NCBI GenBank assembly: GCA_030700315.1
Contig: JAUYJO010000026.1
Coordinates: 1 to 36,201, forward strand
Length of the DNA: 36,201 nt
Reading direction: 5' to 3'
DNA from: Gallionella sp.
GTDB taxonomy: Bacteria > Pseudomonadota > Gammaproteobacteria > Burkholderiales > Gallionellaceae
Under the pieces are notes generated by a model. That model did not search any database. It had not been told where the DNA came from and saw only the letters and a program-made list of their open reading frames with translations. Numbering within the stretch: position 1 is the stretch's first letter; each line of letters starts with the position of its first letter. Below are positions 8,529 through 16,577 of this stretch, piece by piece. The position numbers were made by a program, and so were the translations under genes.

Positions 8529-10100
8529 TCACAGTTGCGGGTGGGCGCGCTCCTGCTTGCTGTGCAACTTGTTGAGCGCATTCAGGTAAGCCTTGGCGGA
8601 AGCCACCACGATATCGGTATCCGCGCCCTGCCCGTTGACGATCCGCCCGCCCTTGGCCAAGCGCACCGTCACCTCGCCTTGCGCATCGGTGCCGCTGGTG
8701 ATGTTGTTCACCGAATACAATTGCAGCTCGGTGCCGCTATGGGCGACTTTCTCGATGGCCTGGAAGGTTGCGTCCACCGGACCGCCGCCTTGCGCATCGG
8801 CTTGGTGCTCGGTGCCCTCGATGCTGATGATCACGCGCGCCACCGGCAACACCCCGGTTTCGGAATGCGCGCCCATCGCCACCAGACGGTAATATTCGCT
8901 GACCTGCGCCACCGCCTCATCACTCACCAGCGACTGCAAGTCCTCGTCGAAAATTTCATGTTTGCGATCCGCCAGTTCCTTGAAGCGCTGAAACGCGGCA
9001 TTGAATGCCTCCTCGGAATCGAACTCGATATTCAGTGCGGCAAAACGCTGGCGTAACGCATTGCGCCCGGAGAGTTTGCCCAGGGTCAACTTGTTGGCAT
9101 TCCAGCCCACATCCTCGGCGCGCATAATTTCGTAGGTCTCGCGGTGCTTGAGCACGCCATCCTGATGGATACCGGACTCGTGCGCAAAAGCATTTGCGCC
9201 GACGATGGCCTTGTTCGGCTGCACCGGATAGCCGGTGATGCTGGAAACCAGTTTGGAAGTCGGCACGATCTGCGTGGTGTCGATGCGCGTGTCGAGGTTG
9301 AATATGTCGCGGCGCGTCCTTACCGCCATCACCACCTCTTCCAGCGAGGCATTGCCGGCGCGTTCGCCGAGGCCGTTGATGGTGCACTCGACCTGGCGCG
9401 CGCCATTCATCACGGCGGCCAAGGAATTCGCCACCGCTAACCCTAAGTCATTGTGGCAATGCGTGGACCAAACCACCTTATCCGAATTCGGCACGCGTTC
9501 GATCAATTCGCGGATGCGCTCGCCCCATGCGGCGGGAATGGAATAGCCCACCGTATCCGGCACGTTCAGCGTTTTTGCTCCGGCCCGGATCACCGCATCG
9601 AACACACGTATCAAAAAATCCATCTCCGAACGCACCGCATCCTCGGCGGAAAATTCCACATCGTCGGTATATTCCAGCGCCCACTTCACCGCGCTGACCG
9701 CGCGCTCCACCACCTGATCTTCGCTCATGCGCAACTTGTGCTGCATGTGTATCGGGCTGGTGGCGATGAAGGTATGGATGCGCCCCGACTTCGCCGGTTT
9801 GATCGCCTCGCCGGCACGGCGCACGTCGTTCTCCCCGGCACGCGCCAGCGAACACACCGTGGAATTTTTCACGGTTTCAGCAACGGCTTTCACCGCCTCG
9901 AAATCGCCCGGGCTGGCTGCGGCAAAACCCGCTTCGATCACATCCACGCCGAGTTTTTCCAACTGGCGCGCAATGCGGACTTTCATTTCCCGCGTCATCG
10001 CCGCGCCGGGGCTCTGCTCGCCGTCGCGCAAGGTAGTGTCGAAAATAATCAATTTGTCTGTCGTTTGATTTGGCATTTTATTCGGCATTTTATTTGGCAT
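8529..10100 (-). CDS. leuA: 2-isopropylmalate synthase
   Basis: LeuA condenses acetyl-CoA with 2-oxoisovalerate, the first committed step of leucine synthesis. The catalytic TIM-barrel domain shows [16 protein letters not shown] near the N-terminus, the metal-binding [12 protein letters not shown], and the glycine-rich [13 protein letters not shown] signature. The C-terminal 110 residues form the LeuA allosteric domain that senses leucine. The length of 523 residues fits the family. The N-terminus reads [16 protein letters not shown] because of a 12-base tandem duplication, giving three in-frame ATG codons. The first has GGAG seven bases upstream and is chosen here. A leucine-rich leader peptide lies about 80 bases upstream. 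The other leu genes are not in the window. Confidence 0.96.
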   Translation of the reverse strand: MPNKMPNKMPNQTTDKLIIFDTTLRDGEQSPGAAMTREMKVRIARQLEKLGVDVIEAGFAAASPGDFEAVKAVAETVKNSTVCSLARAGENDVRRAGEAIKPAKSGRIHTFIATSPIHMQHKLRMSEDQVVERAVSAVKWALEYTDDVEFSAEDAVRSEMDFLIRVFDAVIRAGAKTLNVPDTVGYSIPAAWGERIRELIERVPNSDKVVWSTHCHNDLGLAVANSLAAVMNGARQVECTINGLGERAGNASLEEVVMAVRTRRDIFNLDTRIDTTQIVPTSKLVSSITGYPVQPNKAIVGANAFAHESGIHQDGVLKHRETYEIMRAEDVGWNANKLTLGKLSGRNALRQRFAALNIEFDSEEAFNAAFQRFKELADRKHEIFDEDLQSLVSDEAVAQVSEYYRLVAMGAHSETGVLPVARVIISIEGTEHQADAQGGGPVDATFQAIEKVAHSGTELQLYSVNNITSGTDAQGEVTVRLAKGGRIVNGQGADTDIVVASAKAYLNALNKLHSKQERAHPQL

Positions 10101-10180
10101 GATAAAACTCCAATGAGAATAGTTTAAACCTGCGCGGCCGATGCACGGTTAGCGCTTGTGAAAATAAGTGGTGTATGTGA

Positions 10181-10261
10181 TTAGCGCGCGCGGCGCAGCA
10201 GCAGCGCGGCCAGCAGGCTGAACGTGGAGTGGAGTATCGCGATGTGCGTGGAAAAATGCAT
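10181..10261 (-). CDS. leuL: Probable leucine leader peptide of leuA
   Basis: A 26-codon frame encodes MHFSTHIAILHSTFSLLAAL followed by LLRRAR, with six leucine codons, five of them CTG in two runs. It ends 80 bases before leuA. Composition, size and place fit a leu-type attenuation leader in which scarce charged leucine tRNA stalls the ribosome. A stem that could be the attenuator (10127-10133 with 10143-10150, one bulged base) follows, but its T run is only three bases. Predicted promoter boxes put the transcription start on the A of the ATG, so the leader might be translated from a leaderless message; no ribosome site is visible. This is an inference from sequence pattern. Confidence 0.55.
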   Translation of the reverse strand: MHFSTHIAILHSTFSLLAALLLRRAR

Positions 10262-10267
10262 GGGCGA

Positions 10268-10295
10268 ATATTACCAGTTTTACCGGCTCGCGCAA
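10268..10295 (-). promoter_or_regulatory. Candidate leuA promoter
   Basis: On the minus strand TTGCGC (10290-10295) and TAATAT (10268-10273) are 16 bases apart. The expected transcription start, seven bases after the -10 box, falls at 10261, the first base of the leader-peptide ATG. Confidence 0.5.
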
Positions 10296-10459
10296 TGGGC
10301 TGTTGTTTCATATTCATTCGCGCCAGCGCCCGCGCAATGCGCCCTGCTTTGCCGTCGTACCCCCATTTTTCAAAGTGTAGAGCACAACATTCCAGAGTAA
10401 GACAGCCGCATAAGTCAAACTTGGGGGTGATCCCCAGCTTAGCCGGGTCTTTACCTTAC
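10296..10459. other. Gap between gpsA and the leuA promoter
   Basis: Nothing recognisable is encoded in these 164 bases. A GGGGGTGATCCCC-like short inverted sequence lies near 10424-10436, downstream of gpsA, without a T run. Confidence 0.4.
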
Positions 10460-11452
10460 TCAATTAAATTCCAGGTTCGGTGCGCGATTCAACAATTCGG
10501 TGACGGCTTCCGCAACGGGGATGTGCTCGTAAAGGATGCGGTACACGGCCTCGCAAATCGGCATGGCAACATCCATGCGCCGCGCGAGGCGATGCACTTC
10601 GCGTGCTGTGTAAACGCCTTCGGCAACATGCCCGAGCCGATGCAGGATATCCGGCAAGCCTAGTTGCTGCACCAGCAACAGGCCGACCTGGCGGTTGCGC
10701 GACAGGTCGCCGGTGCAGGTGAGAATCAAATCGCCCGCGCCAGATAATCCGCTCAGTGTTTCGGGCCGCCCGCCCAGTTTCAACCCGAGCCGGGTAATCT
10801 CGGCCAAGCCGCGCGTCAGCAACGCGGCTCGCGCGTTAAGCCCCAGTCCCAGGCCGTCGCAAATGCCGGCGGCGATTGCCATGACATTCTTTACCGCACC
10901 GCCGACTTCCACACCGATCACGTCGTGGCTGGCGTAAATGCGCAGGTGGGCATGATGCAGGGCTTGCGCAGTGCGCTGCGCAAATTCCCCGTCGGCGGAG
11001 GCAAGCGTCAACGCGGTCGGCAGGCCACGCGCGACTTCCTGCGCGAAGCTGGGCCCGGACAACGCGCCGCAGGAAAATCCGGGGGGCAGTATTTCAGCGG
11101 CGACCTGGTGCGGCAGCAAAGATGTTTCCGCCTCAAAACCTTTGCACAGCCACACGACCTTGGAGCATCGCCCGGACAAAGCCACTTGTTGCAGCGTCAC
11201 CCGTAGTGCCGCAGTAGGAACGGCGATGACCGCCAATTCGGCTGAGCCCAATGCGGCGGAGAAATCAGCATGCAGTTCAAGATTTTCCGGCAGCGGAATG
11301 TCCGGCAGATAGCGCTGGTTGCAGCGCGTGGCGCGCATCGTCTCGATTTGCGCGGCGTCGCGCGCCCACAGCGTGACGCGGTGGTTGGCGGACAGGCTGA
11401 TGGCGAGCGCGGTTCCCCATGCCCCCGCGCCGATAACGGTAAGGTTCATCAT
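10460..11452 (-). CDS. gpsA: Glycerol-3-phosphate dehydrogenase [NAD(P)+]
   Basis: GpsA reduces dihydroxyacetone phosphate to sn-glycerol-3-phosphate for phospholipid synthesis. The Rossmann motif VIGAGAWGTALA is at the N-terminus. SGPSFAQEVARGLPTA and the GVEVGGAVKNVMAIAAGICDG block with the catalytic lysine follow, and the C-terminal helical domain contains LSGLSGAGDLILTCTGDLSRNR. About 330 residues is the usual length. Two ATG codons (11452 and 11449) precede NLTVIGAG; neither has a ribosome site, because the bases before them belong to a pyrimidine-rich repeat. An upstream ATG at 11509 would add 19 repeat-encoded residues. The gene ends the secB cluster, as in enterics where secB precedes gpsA, but the repeat separates it from the SH3 gene. 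Confidence 0.95.
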   Translation of the reverse strand: MMNLTVIGAGAWGTALAISLSANHRVTLWARDAAQIETMRATRCNQRYLPDIPLPENLELHADFSAALGSAELAVIAVPTAALRVTLQQVALSGRCSKVVWLCKGFEAETSLLPHQVAAEILPPGFSCGALSGPSFAQEVARGLPTALTLASADGEFAQRTAQALHHAHLRIYASHDVIGVEVGGAVKNVMAIAAGICDGLGLGLNARAALLTRGLAEITRLGLKLGGRPETLSGLSGAGDLILTCTGDLSRNRQVGLLLVQQLGLPDILHRLGHVAEGVYTAREVHRLARRMDVAMPICEAVYRILYEHIPVAEAVTELLNRAPNLEFN

Positions 11453-11577
11453 CAGAAGACAGAGGACTGAAGACAGAGGACAGATTTTTGTGTGCCGCTT
11501 GCGGCACATTGGTTAAACGCGCGGCGCAGCCGCGACAGCGCTTCTGTCTTCTGTCTTCCGTCCTCTGTCATCTGGCT
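11453..11577. repeat. Composite repeat with GACAGAGGA-type ends (copy 1)
   Basis: Purine-rich tandem heptamer-like ends (AGAAGACAGAGGAC) at the left and their complement (CTTCTGTCTTCTGTC) at the right flank a centre with the hairpin TGTGCCGC-TT-GCGGCACA and the stem GCGGCGCAGCCGC. The same organisation recurs at 28071-28248 across the gpmI-envC junction. The left end abuts the gpsA start codons and the right end abuts the SH3 gene stop. Confidence 0.8.
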
Positions 11578-12046
11578 AGTCCCCCCAAACATCGGCGCTG
11601 CTCACATAGCCGATGTCCGTGTCCTGATGGCGCACCTTGATCCAGCCTGCGCCGGTTGATTCAAGATACTCCAGCGCCACTTGCTGGCGCACCTGAAACA
11701 GGCGCGACGCACCCAGCTCCGGTTCGGCGCGCACATCCAGCACCGGCGTCAGCGCAAACACATAGCGCTTGACGCTCAATGCGTTCTTTTCGATCCAGTA
11801 CAACCCGCCGGAGCGGTCGCGCACCTTGACCCAGTTATCCAGCACGACAACCTGCTCGAAAGGCATGTAGCGGTTTACCACAAACAGCTTCTTCGCCTTG
11901 AGCGAAGGCGCGTCATAGAGTATCGCGCTGCTCTCGCCAACCGATACGTAATCCGCTGCGCGGGCTACACCCGCGCAGCACAACAGCCCGGCCGCAACAA
12001 TCAAACCGACCAGTTTTACCAGAGACGGTGAATGCTGCGGCTTCAT
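11576..12046 (-). CDS. Secreted SH3-like domain protein
   Basis: The protein has an n-region and a hydrophobic stretch (LVKLVGLIVAAGLLCCAGVARA) that reads as a Sec signal peptide cleaved after ARA, so it should act in the periplasm. The mature part holds two bacterial SH3-like repeats: one around YVSVGESSAILYDAPSLKAK and another around VLDVRAEPELGASRLFQV, ending with GWIKVRHQDTDIGYVSSADVW. Such domains usually bind peptidoglycan or stabilise envelope proteins. The ATG overlaps the secB stop (TGATG), which indicates translational coupling; a TTG one codon earlier is the alternative. A specific function is not known. Its place between secB and gpsA suggests a conserved Betaproteobacterial cluster. 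Confidence 0.8.
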   Translation of the reverse strand: MKPQHSPSLVKLVGLIVAAGLLCCAGVARAADYVSVGESSAILYDAPSLKAKKLFVVNRYMPFEQVVVLDNWVKVRDRSGGLYWIEKNALSVKRYVFALTPVLDVRAEPELGASRLFQVRQQVALEYLESTGAGWIKVRHQDTDIGYVSSADVWGD

Positions 12047-12513
12047 CAATGCGTGGTGACCGTCGCGGCCTGCGCCTGCTGTTGTTTTTGTTGCTGGTAG
12101 AGCGCATCAAAATTGATCGGGTTCAACAGTACTGGCGGGAAGCCGGCTCGCACCGTCAGGCTGGAAACCGCCTCGCGCAGATACGGGAACAGGATGTTCG
12201 GGCACATCACCGCCAGCAAGGTTTCCAAATCTTCGCCGGGGATGTTGCGCATCTGGAAAATGCCACCCTGTTTGATTTCGACCAGGAACATCACTTTTTC
12301 GCCGAGCTTCGCGGTCACGGTAGCCGTGATGACCACGTCGTATATGCCCTCCTCGACCAAAGAGGCCGCCGGTTGCAATTGAATATCGATTTGCGGGCTT
12401 TCGCGCTCCAGGAATATCTGTGGGGCATGCGGGACCTCCAGCGAGAGATCCTTGACATAGATTTTTTCCATGTTGAAAATGGGTTGTACGTTTTCTTGTG
12501 CGGCTTCAGTCAT
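12046..12513 (-). CDS. secB: Protein-export chaperone SecB
   Basis: SecB is a tetrameric cytoplasmic chaperone that keeps preproteins unfolded and hands them to SecA. The 155 residues show the family pattern: [17 protein letters not shown] at the start, then [10 protein letters not shown], and the diagnostic block [20 protein letters not shown] followed by [20 protein letters not shown] and [19 protein letters not shown]. It lies between grxC (16 bases upstream) and the SH3 gene (one-base overlap), matching the enteric yibN-grxC-secB-gpsA order. Confidence 0.97.
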   Translation of the reverse strand: MTEAAQENVQPIFNMEKIYVKDLSLEVPHAPQIFLERESPQIDIQLQPAASLVEEGIYDVVITATVTAKLGEKVMFLVEIKQGGIFQMRNIPGEDLETLLAVMCPNILFPYLREAVSSLTVRAGFPPVLLNPINFDALYQQQKQQQAQAATVTTH

Positions 12514-12529
12514 GTTTTTTCCTCCGTGG

Positions 12530-12787
12530 TTATAGTGCTAATAATTTATCCAATTCACCGGCCTGGTTGAGTGCTGCCAGATCGTCATAGCCGCCGACAT
12601 GTTCGCCGCCGATATAGATTTGCGGCACGGTGCGCCGCCCGGTTTTTTCCATCATCACCGCGCGCAATTCGGGCTGCAAATCGACGCGGATTTTTTCGAT
12701 GTCCCGCACGCCCTTGCGCTGCAACAACTGCTCGGCGCGGACGCAGTAAGGGCAGACTTTGGTGCAGTACATCAATACTTTCGCCAT
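12530..12787 (-). CDS. grxC: Glutaredoxin 3
   Basis: This 85-residue protein is a dithiol glutaredoxin that reduces disulfides with glutathione. The active site is CPYC (Cys12, Cys15), followed by the cis-proline block [11 protein letters not shown] and the [16 protein letters not shown] end that binds glutathione. The ATG shares its A with the TAA of the rhodanese gene (TAATG), so the two are coupled. A longer frame upstream overlaps the rhodanese gene and is not used. Confidence 0.95.
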   Translation of the reverse strand: MAKVLMYCTKVCPYCVRAEQLLQRKGVRDIEKIRVDLQPELRAVMMEKTGRRTVPQIYIGGEHVGGYDDLAALNQAGELDKLLAL

Positions 12788-13200
12788 TACGCCTTCTCCA
12801 AGGGCAAATTGGCCTTCTGCCAAGCCGTTATGCCGCCCGCCAGAATATATGTCTGGGCAAAGCCGTGCTTGCCCAGCGCCGCGCAGGCCGCAGCGGAGCG
12901 ATTGGCGGTGCGGCACACCACCACGATGGGCTGCTCCTTGTATTTTTCCAGTTCGCCGATACGCTCGTTGAGCTTGCCGAGCGGGATCAGCTTGGAGTTC
13001 AGGATGTTCCCGAGCTTGTATTCGCCCTCTTCGCGCACATCCAGCACCAGCGCATTCTTGTGGTTAATGAGCTGCAAGGCTGCGGGGCAATCCACTTCCT
13101 TGATGCCGCGAATGCGGTTGCCAAATATCGACCAGAACAGCATCGCGCCGCTGAACAATGCAATGGAAATCGAAAGAATATTATTGGTGACGAACTGCAC
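12787..13200 (-). CDS. Membrane-anchored rhodanese (YibN type)
   Basis: An N-terminal membrane segment (about residues 8-26) is followed by one rhodanese domain. The active-site loop VVCRTANRSAAA places the sulfur-carrying cysteine at residue 96. DVREEGEYKLGNILNSKLIP is the conserved rhodanese entry block. Single-domain rhodaneses move sulfane sulfur. The position immediately before grxC and secB is that of E. coli yibN. The start overlaps the pglL 3' end by 20 bases. Confidence 0.9.
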   Translation of the reverse strand: MQFVTNNILSISIALFSGAMLFWSIFGNRIRGIKEVDCPAALQLINHKNALVLDVREEGEYKLGNILNSKLIPLGKLNERIGELEKYKEQPIVVVCRTANRSAAACAALGKHGFAQTYILAGGITAWQKANLPLEKA

Positions 13201-15013
13201 GCCGGTACTCCCGTTCTTTTTGGAGGGCGAATTCTAGCAGAGCTGAAAAGCGTTCGGGGTCTTTCTCTGCCAATTCGCTCATCTGCCGCCGCGCATCGGC
13301 AAAATTGCCCGGATAGGACCAGATGGCCTGTTCCAGAATAGTTCTGGCCTGCTCCTGCTGCCCGGCCAGCGCCAGCAGCAGTGCCTGGCGGTATGCCACC
13401 ACGCCGGTCGGCATGAAACGCATCACGCGGGTGTTCAATTCCAGCTTATCCTTGAGGTATTCTTCCTTGATCTCGATCAGCGAACTCATGAGCAGCTCGG
13501 CGTAAGGCGCCAGCAGCGACCCGCCATGCACCGCCACCAAGCCGGCCCGCGTGCGCTCGAAGGCGCTGCCGTCGGCCGCCGAAGCCTGTCCTGAGCTTGT
13601 CGAAGCGGCCGGGCGTATCGCCAGCGTCCGCTCCAGTTGCTGATAGCCGCTGCGCAGTTGCGCCAGCGTCATCAAGCCCAGCAACAGAATCGCCGCGACG
13701 GATAGACGCCCGGCATGGCGCAATTCCAAGCGGTAGCGCGTTTCATCCAATGCGCCCAGCAACACCGCCGCGACCGCGACAAAATAGGCATACCACAGCG
13801 GATATTCGAGCAGGCTGTGGATAGCCAGCACACCCAGTGCGGCATGCCCCCACCAGTGCGCGGCATCGAGCACGACGCGCCTCAGGCCGTAAAGCCAGAT
13901 GCCCAGTGACCCGAACAGCACCAGCAAGCCCGCGCTGCCCGCTTCGGCCGCCAGATGAAAAACCAGGTTGTGCGCATTGTTGTACAGGCCGGTAATGCTG
14001 CCAGACTGCAATACCGGCAGCAACTGAAAATGCTGCCAGGCGAATTGCCCAAAGCCGACGCCCAGCCACGGCGACTGCACGAACATCAGCCCCGCTTCGC
14101 GCCACAGATACAGGCGTATCGCCCCGCTTGCCCCGTCGCCAAACAGACGCCGCATGGTATCGATACTGCCGTCCGCGCCAGCCATGAACGGCAGTTGCAC
14201 GACCAGATGCATCACGGCAAACCCGCCAATCAGCAGCAGGCTGTAGCACAACAGCGGGCGCTGCGCGGCATCGCGCCGCGTCCACCACCAGGCCAGACCA
14301 GCCATCAGCAGCAAATACAGCCAGGAGCTGCGCGACCCGCTCAAGGTCATCACGAACAGCAGCGGCACTGTCAGCGCCGCCACATAGCCCGGTTTCAGCT
14401 TACGCAACCGCAACAGCAAACCGAGCGAAATCAGCCCCAGCGTGATGTAATTGGCAAAGTGGTTGGGCTGGGCGAGGTTGCCATAGACGCTGTGCGAGAC
14501 CTTCATCACGATCACCGGATTCAGCGGTGTGGGCCAGCGGTAATGCTGCAATACCCCGATCATGGCGCTGAGTTCCGCGCCCATCAGCAAAAATACTGCC
14601 AGCACCAGCGCCATTCTTTCCATGCCGAAGCAGTCGCGCAATCTGGCACCGAGCACCATCAACAATGCCCCGAACAGCAAATATAATGCGTACAGCAAGG
14701 CCTGATCGAAATAGACCACCTTGCCCAGCCCCCATTGCAGCAGCAGCACGGAGATCAATCCGGCCGGCAACTGCACGATGCGCGGCATATCCGGCTGCTG
14801 CCAGAAGTCGCGCCCGGCCAGCAAGGTCAGCGCCAGCACGCCGAGCAGCGCGCTCCACCATTCCTGATAAAACGTGGTCAGCGGGTATTGATGACGGTAA
14901 TGCAGAAAAGGCAAAACCCACATCAGCCCGACGATAACCAGGCTGAGATGGGTTAAGCCCAAGCCAAACGAATATGAACCTGAAACCGGGCGCAGGTTGG
15001 CCGCTTGACTCAT
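13181..15013 (-). CDS. pglL: PglL-type O-oligosaccharyltransferase / O-antigen ligase family
   Basis: This 610-residue polytopic membrane protein has about eleven hydrophobic segments. Near residue 180 it carries GNLAQPNHFANYITLG, the signature of PglL-like protein glycosylation ligases, and further on the periplasmic-loop motif YNNAHNLVFHLAAEAG of the Wzy_C/ligase superfamily. PglL enzymes transfer lipid-linked glycans to pilin and other proteins in the periplasm; WaaL or polymerase activity cannot be excluded. The C-terminal 150 residues are soluble and helical (TPR-like). Residues about 466-477 (PAASTSSGQASA) come from a dispersed repeat at 13584-13617. The ATG overlaps the preceding gene's stop (ATGA), and the 3' end overlaps the rhodanese gene. 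No pilin gene lies nearby. Confidence 0.8.
   Translation of the reverse strand: MSQAANLRPVSGSYSFGLGLTHLSLVIVGLMWVLPFLHYRHQYPLTTFYQEWWSALLGVLALTLLAGRDFWQQPDMPRIVQLPAGLISVLLLQWGLGKVVYFDQALLYALYLLFGALLMVLGARLRDCFGMERMALVLAVFLLMGAELSAMIGVLQHYRWPTPLNPVIVMKVSHSVYGNLAQPNHFANYITLGLISLGLLLRLRKLKPGYVAALTVPLLFVMTLSGSRSSWLYLLLMAGLAWWWTRRDAAQRPLLCYSLLLIGGFAVMHLVVQLPFMAGADGSIDTMRRLFGDGASGAIRLYLWREAGLMFVQSPWLGVGFGQFAWQHFQLLPVLQSGSITGLYNNAHNLVFHLAAEAGSAGLLVLFGSLGIWLYGLRRVVLDAAHWWGHAALGVLAIHSLLEYPLWYAYFVAVAAVLLGALDETRYRLELRHAGRLSVAAILLLGLMTLAQLRSGYQQLERTLAIRPAASTSSGQASAADGSAFERTRAGLVAVHGGSLLAPYAELLMSSLIEIKEEYLKDKLELNTRVMRFMPTGVVAYRQALLLALAGQQEQARTILEQAIWSYPGNFADARRQMSELAEKDPERFSALLEFALQKEREYRRAVRHQ
13584..13617. 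repeat. Dispersed 34-bp repeat inside pglL
   Basis: The unit starts GCCTGTCCTGAGCTTGTCGA and matches 7504-7537 with a single mismatch over 34 bases. In pglL it is read on the opposite strand in frame, in the soluble linker after the last membrane segment. Confidence 0.9.
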
Positions 15014-15333
15014 TTTTGTGATTGCAGTTTTTCTGCGACAAACTCTGAGCGAGATTCCGCGTTATTCGGCTTGTTGTGTAACCGGCACCAAGACAACAGA
15101 TCGTCAGAGTTGATGAAAAACTTTACCGCATTCACTCCAGCCTTCCTGATATCCGCGAGTACCTTGCCCGCCATTGCACTCCATTCGGTATAAGTCGCTT
15201 CAAAACGCTCTGGGTCTGTGGCGGCAGACTTCACGCGCGCCCAATTTTCTTCTGTGTACCATGTAACGCCAACCACAGAAGTTGAGGCTTGCTTCTTCGC
15301 TCTGAGCCGCTCTAAAAGACTTGGTTTTTTCAT
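15010..15333 (-). CDS. Conserved hypothetical protein
   Basis: I do not recognise the family. The product is about 107 residues from the ATG at 15333, soluble and rich in charged residues, with an N-terminal basic segment (LLERLRAKKQ) and a central block VTWYTEENWARVKSAATDPE that looks conserved and folded. No signal peptide or membrane segment is seen. A GGAG lies upstream at a slightly long spacing; another ATG at 15342 is too close to it. Its stop overlaps the pglL start (ATGA), so it is the first gene of this coupled minus-strand group. Confidence 0.65.
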   Translation of the reverse strand: MKKPSLLERLRAKKQASTSVVGVTWYTEENWARVKSAATDPERFEATYTEWSAMAGKVLADIRKAGVNAVKFFINSDDLLSWCRLHNKPNNAESRSEFVAEKLQSQK

Positions 15334-15453
15334 ATGTGTCATTGCTCCGCCCATTTCAGATACGAACAAAAGGGGTAGTGTTCTCATGGCACTCGGTTAA
15401 GGGATTGCGGCTCCATAACGATGGAGTGGCTTGCTGCTGCGGCACGATAGCAT

Positions 15454-15547
15454 GTAGGGCGGATGAGCGCAGCGTTATCCGCCGTATGCTGGCCTCTCGC
15501 ACAACTTCCATTCGGCGGATAACGGCCTGCGGCCTCATCCGCCCTAC
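15454..15547. repeat. REP-like palindrome (second copy)
   Basis: It starts GTAGGGCGGATGAGCG and ends CATCCGCCCTAC, with two internal GGCGGATAACG-type arms. It is the same family as 4054-4130 and lies upstream of the hypothetical gene and downstream of the PIN gene. Confidence 0.9.
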
Positions 15548-15605
15548 GATTCATTTACGGTCAACGCTTAACCGAGTGCCATGAGGATCGTATTCGAATT
15601 GTTTT

Positions 15606-16016
15606 CTAACCCAATACAGTTTCCGCCAGCATCGCTGGCGATAAAACAGAAACGCCCCGGATTGTATTCCCGTAGATCTGGCCGAAATGAGTGCGGTCGC
15701 CGGTGACCAGTGTGTCGCAGTGGTGGTGGATGGCGGCAGCAAGTACCGGCCTGTCCTTCTCGGGCAGATTCACCGTATCCGGCAACAGCAAATTGCCGGC
15801 ACTCATGCCGCCGATTTTGATCCGGTCAGCCATCGCATTCAGCACAGGAAGGCCGCTCGACGTTTTGGCGGCCAGATTACGCCGCGCCTCTTCGAACACA
15901 TAAGCATCCGCCCATAGCTCATGTCCGGCAGCCTCGGTGAGCGCGAGCAGTTGTCTTACCGCACCATCGGCCCGTGCTGCCGAAAAAAGGATATTTGCGT
16001 CCAGAAAAATGCGCAC
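15606..16016 (-). CDS. PIN-domain toxin (VapC-like)
   Basis: The 136 residues form a PIN nuclease domain. Likely metal ligands are Asp6 (MRIFLDANILFSAA), Glu42 or Glu43 (VFEEARRN), Asp88 (KDRPVLAAA) and Asp107 (TLVTGDRTHFG). PIN toxins cleave tRNA or rRNA and are held inactive by a DNA-binding antitoxin. The start lies four bases after the stop of the AbrB-type gene, the normal antitoxin-then-toxin order. All acidic positions are present, so it is probably active. Confidence 0.88.
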   Translation of the reverse strand: MRIFLDANILFSAARADGAVRQLLALTEAAGHELWADAYVFEEARRNLAAKTSSGLPVLNAMADRIKIGGMSAGNLLLPDTVNLPEKDRPVLAAAIHHHCDTLVTGDRTHFGQIYGNTIRGVSVLSPAMLAETVLG

Positions 16017-16020
16017 CGCG

Positions 16021-16260
16021 TTAGTGCGACTTGGTTTTTTTGTTCAGCACGGTGGCCAGTTCTGCCTCGGCCTCTTCAAATTCATGCAAGCGCTCGGCGC
16101 TGTAGAGCTCGATGGGCAGAGTAACGGCGGGTCGCAACAAGATGCCTTCGGGTGTCGTTTCAGCGATCAGTTGATCTGCCGCAGAAATGCCGAGTGCTTT
16201 GCGAAATTGCGTGGGGAGTGTGATGACGCCACGCTCGGTGATTGTCAGAGTAGTTTTCAT
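16021..16260 (-). CDS. AbrB/SpoVT-family antitoxin
   Basis: The 79-residue protein starts with the swapped-hairpin AbrB fold: TLTITERGVITLPTQFRKAL then GISAADQLIAE. This domain binds the operon promoter. The charged C-terminal half (LHEFEEAEAELATVLNKK) would wrap the PIN toxin. It forms a vapBC-type pair with the next gene. Confidence 0.88.
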   Translation of the reverse strand: MKTTLTITERGVITLPTQFRKALGISAADQLIAETTPEGILLRPAVTLPIELYSAERLHEFEEAEAELATVLNKKTKSH

Positions 16261-16324
16261 GTTTTGCAGTGTTGCAGAAAATCAGTAAACCTGCAATCGC
16301 AAGTTAACGCAATATTCGATCAAT

Positions 16325-16546
16325 CTAACGGACATTGCAAGTAGCGCTCTTGATGCCGAATTTCGCCAGTATGCTGGTCAGCGGGCAGACCTGCGTAAAG
16401 CCGCTCTGGAACAGGTTGGCACCGACGAAGGCGGTGAACCACAGGAAGTTCTGGTTGACGAACAGCGGGCTGGCTTCTACACCCAGCGACAGCGACAGCA
16501 GGATAAAAAAACCTGCGACGATACGGACAATACGTTCTGCGTTCAT
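16325..16546 (-). CDS. DUF2892 inner-membrane protein (YgaP C-terminal type)
   Basis: The 73 residues contain two membrane segments (IVRIVAGFFILLSLSLGV and FLWFTAFVGANLFQSGFT) followed by CPLTSILAKFGIKSATC, the DUF2892 signature. The same module forms the membrane part of E. coli YgaP, a rhodanese linked to the regulator YgaV. In Proteobacteria, DUF2892 genes recur in sulfide- or persulfide-responsive operons. The start has AGGAG eight bases upstream, and the gene follows the RND pump by 31 bases, so it is probably the last gene of the sulfide operon. Confidence 0.9.
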   Translation of the reverse strand: MNAERIVRIVAGFFILLSLSLGVEASPLFVNQNFLWFTAFVGANLFQSGFTQVCPLTSILAKFGIKSATCNVR

Positions 16547-16577
16547 GCTTGATACTCCTATTTATGTTGACGAGGAT

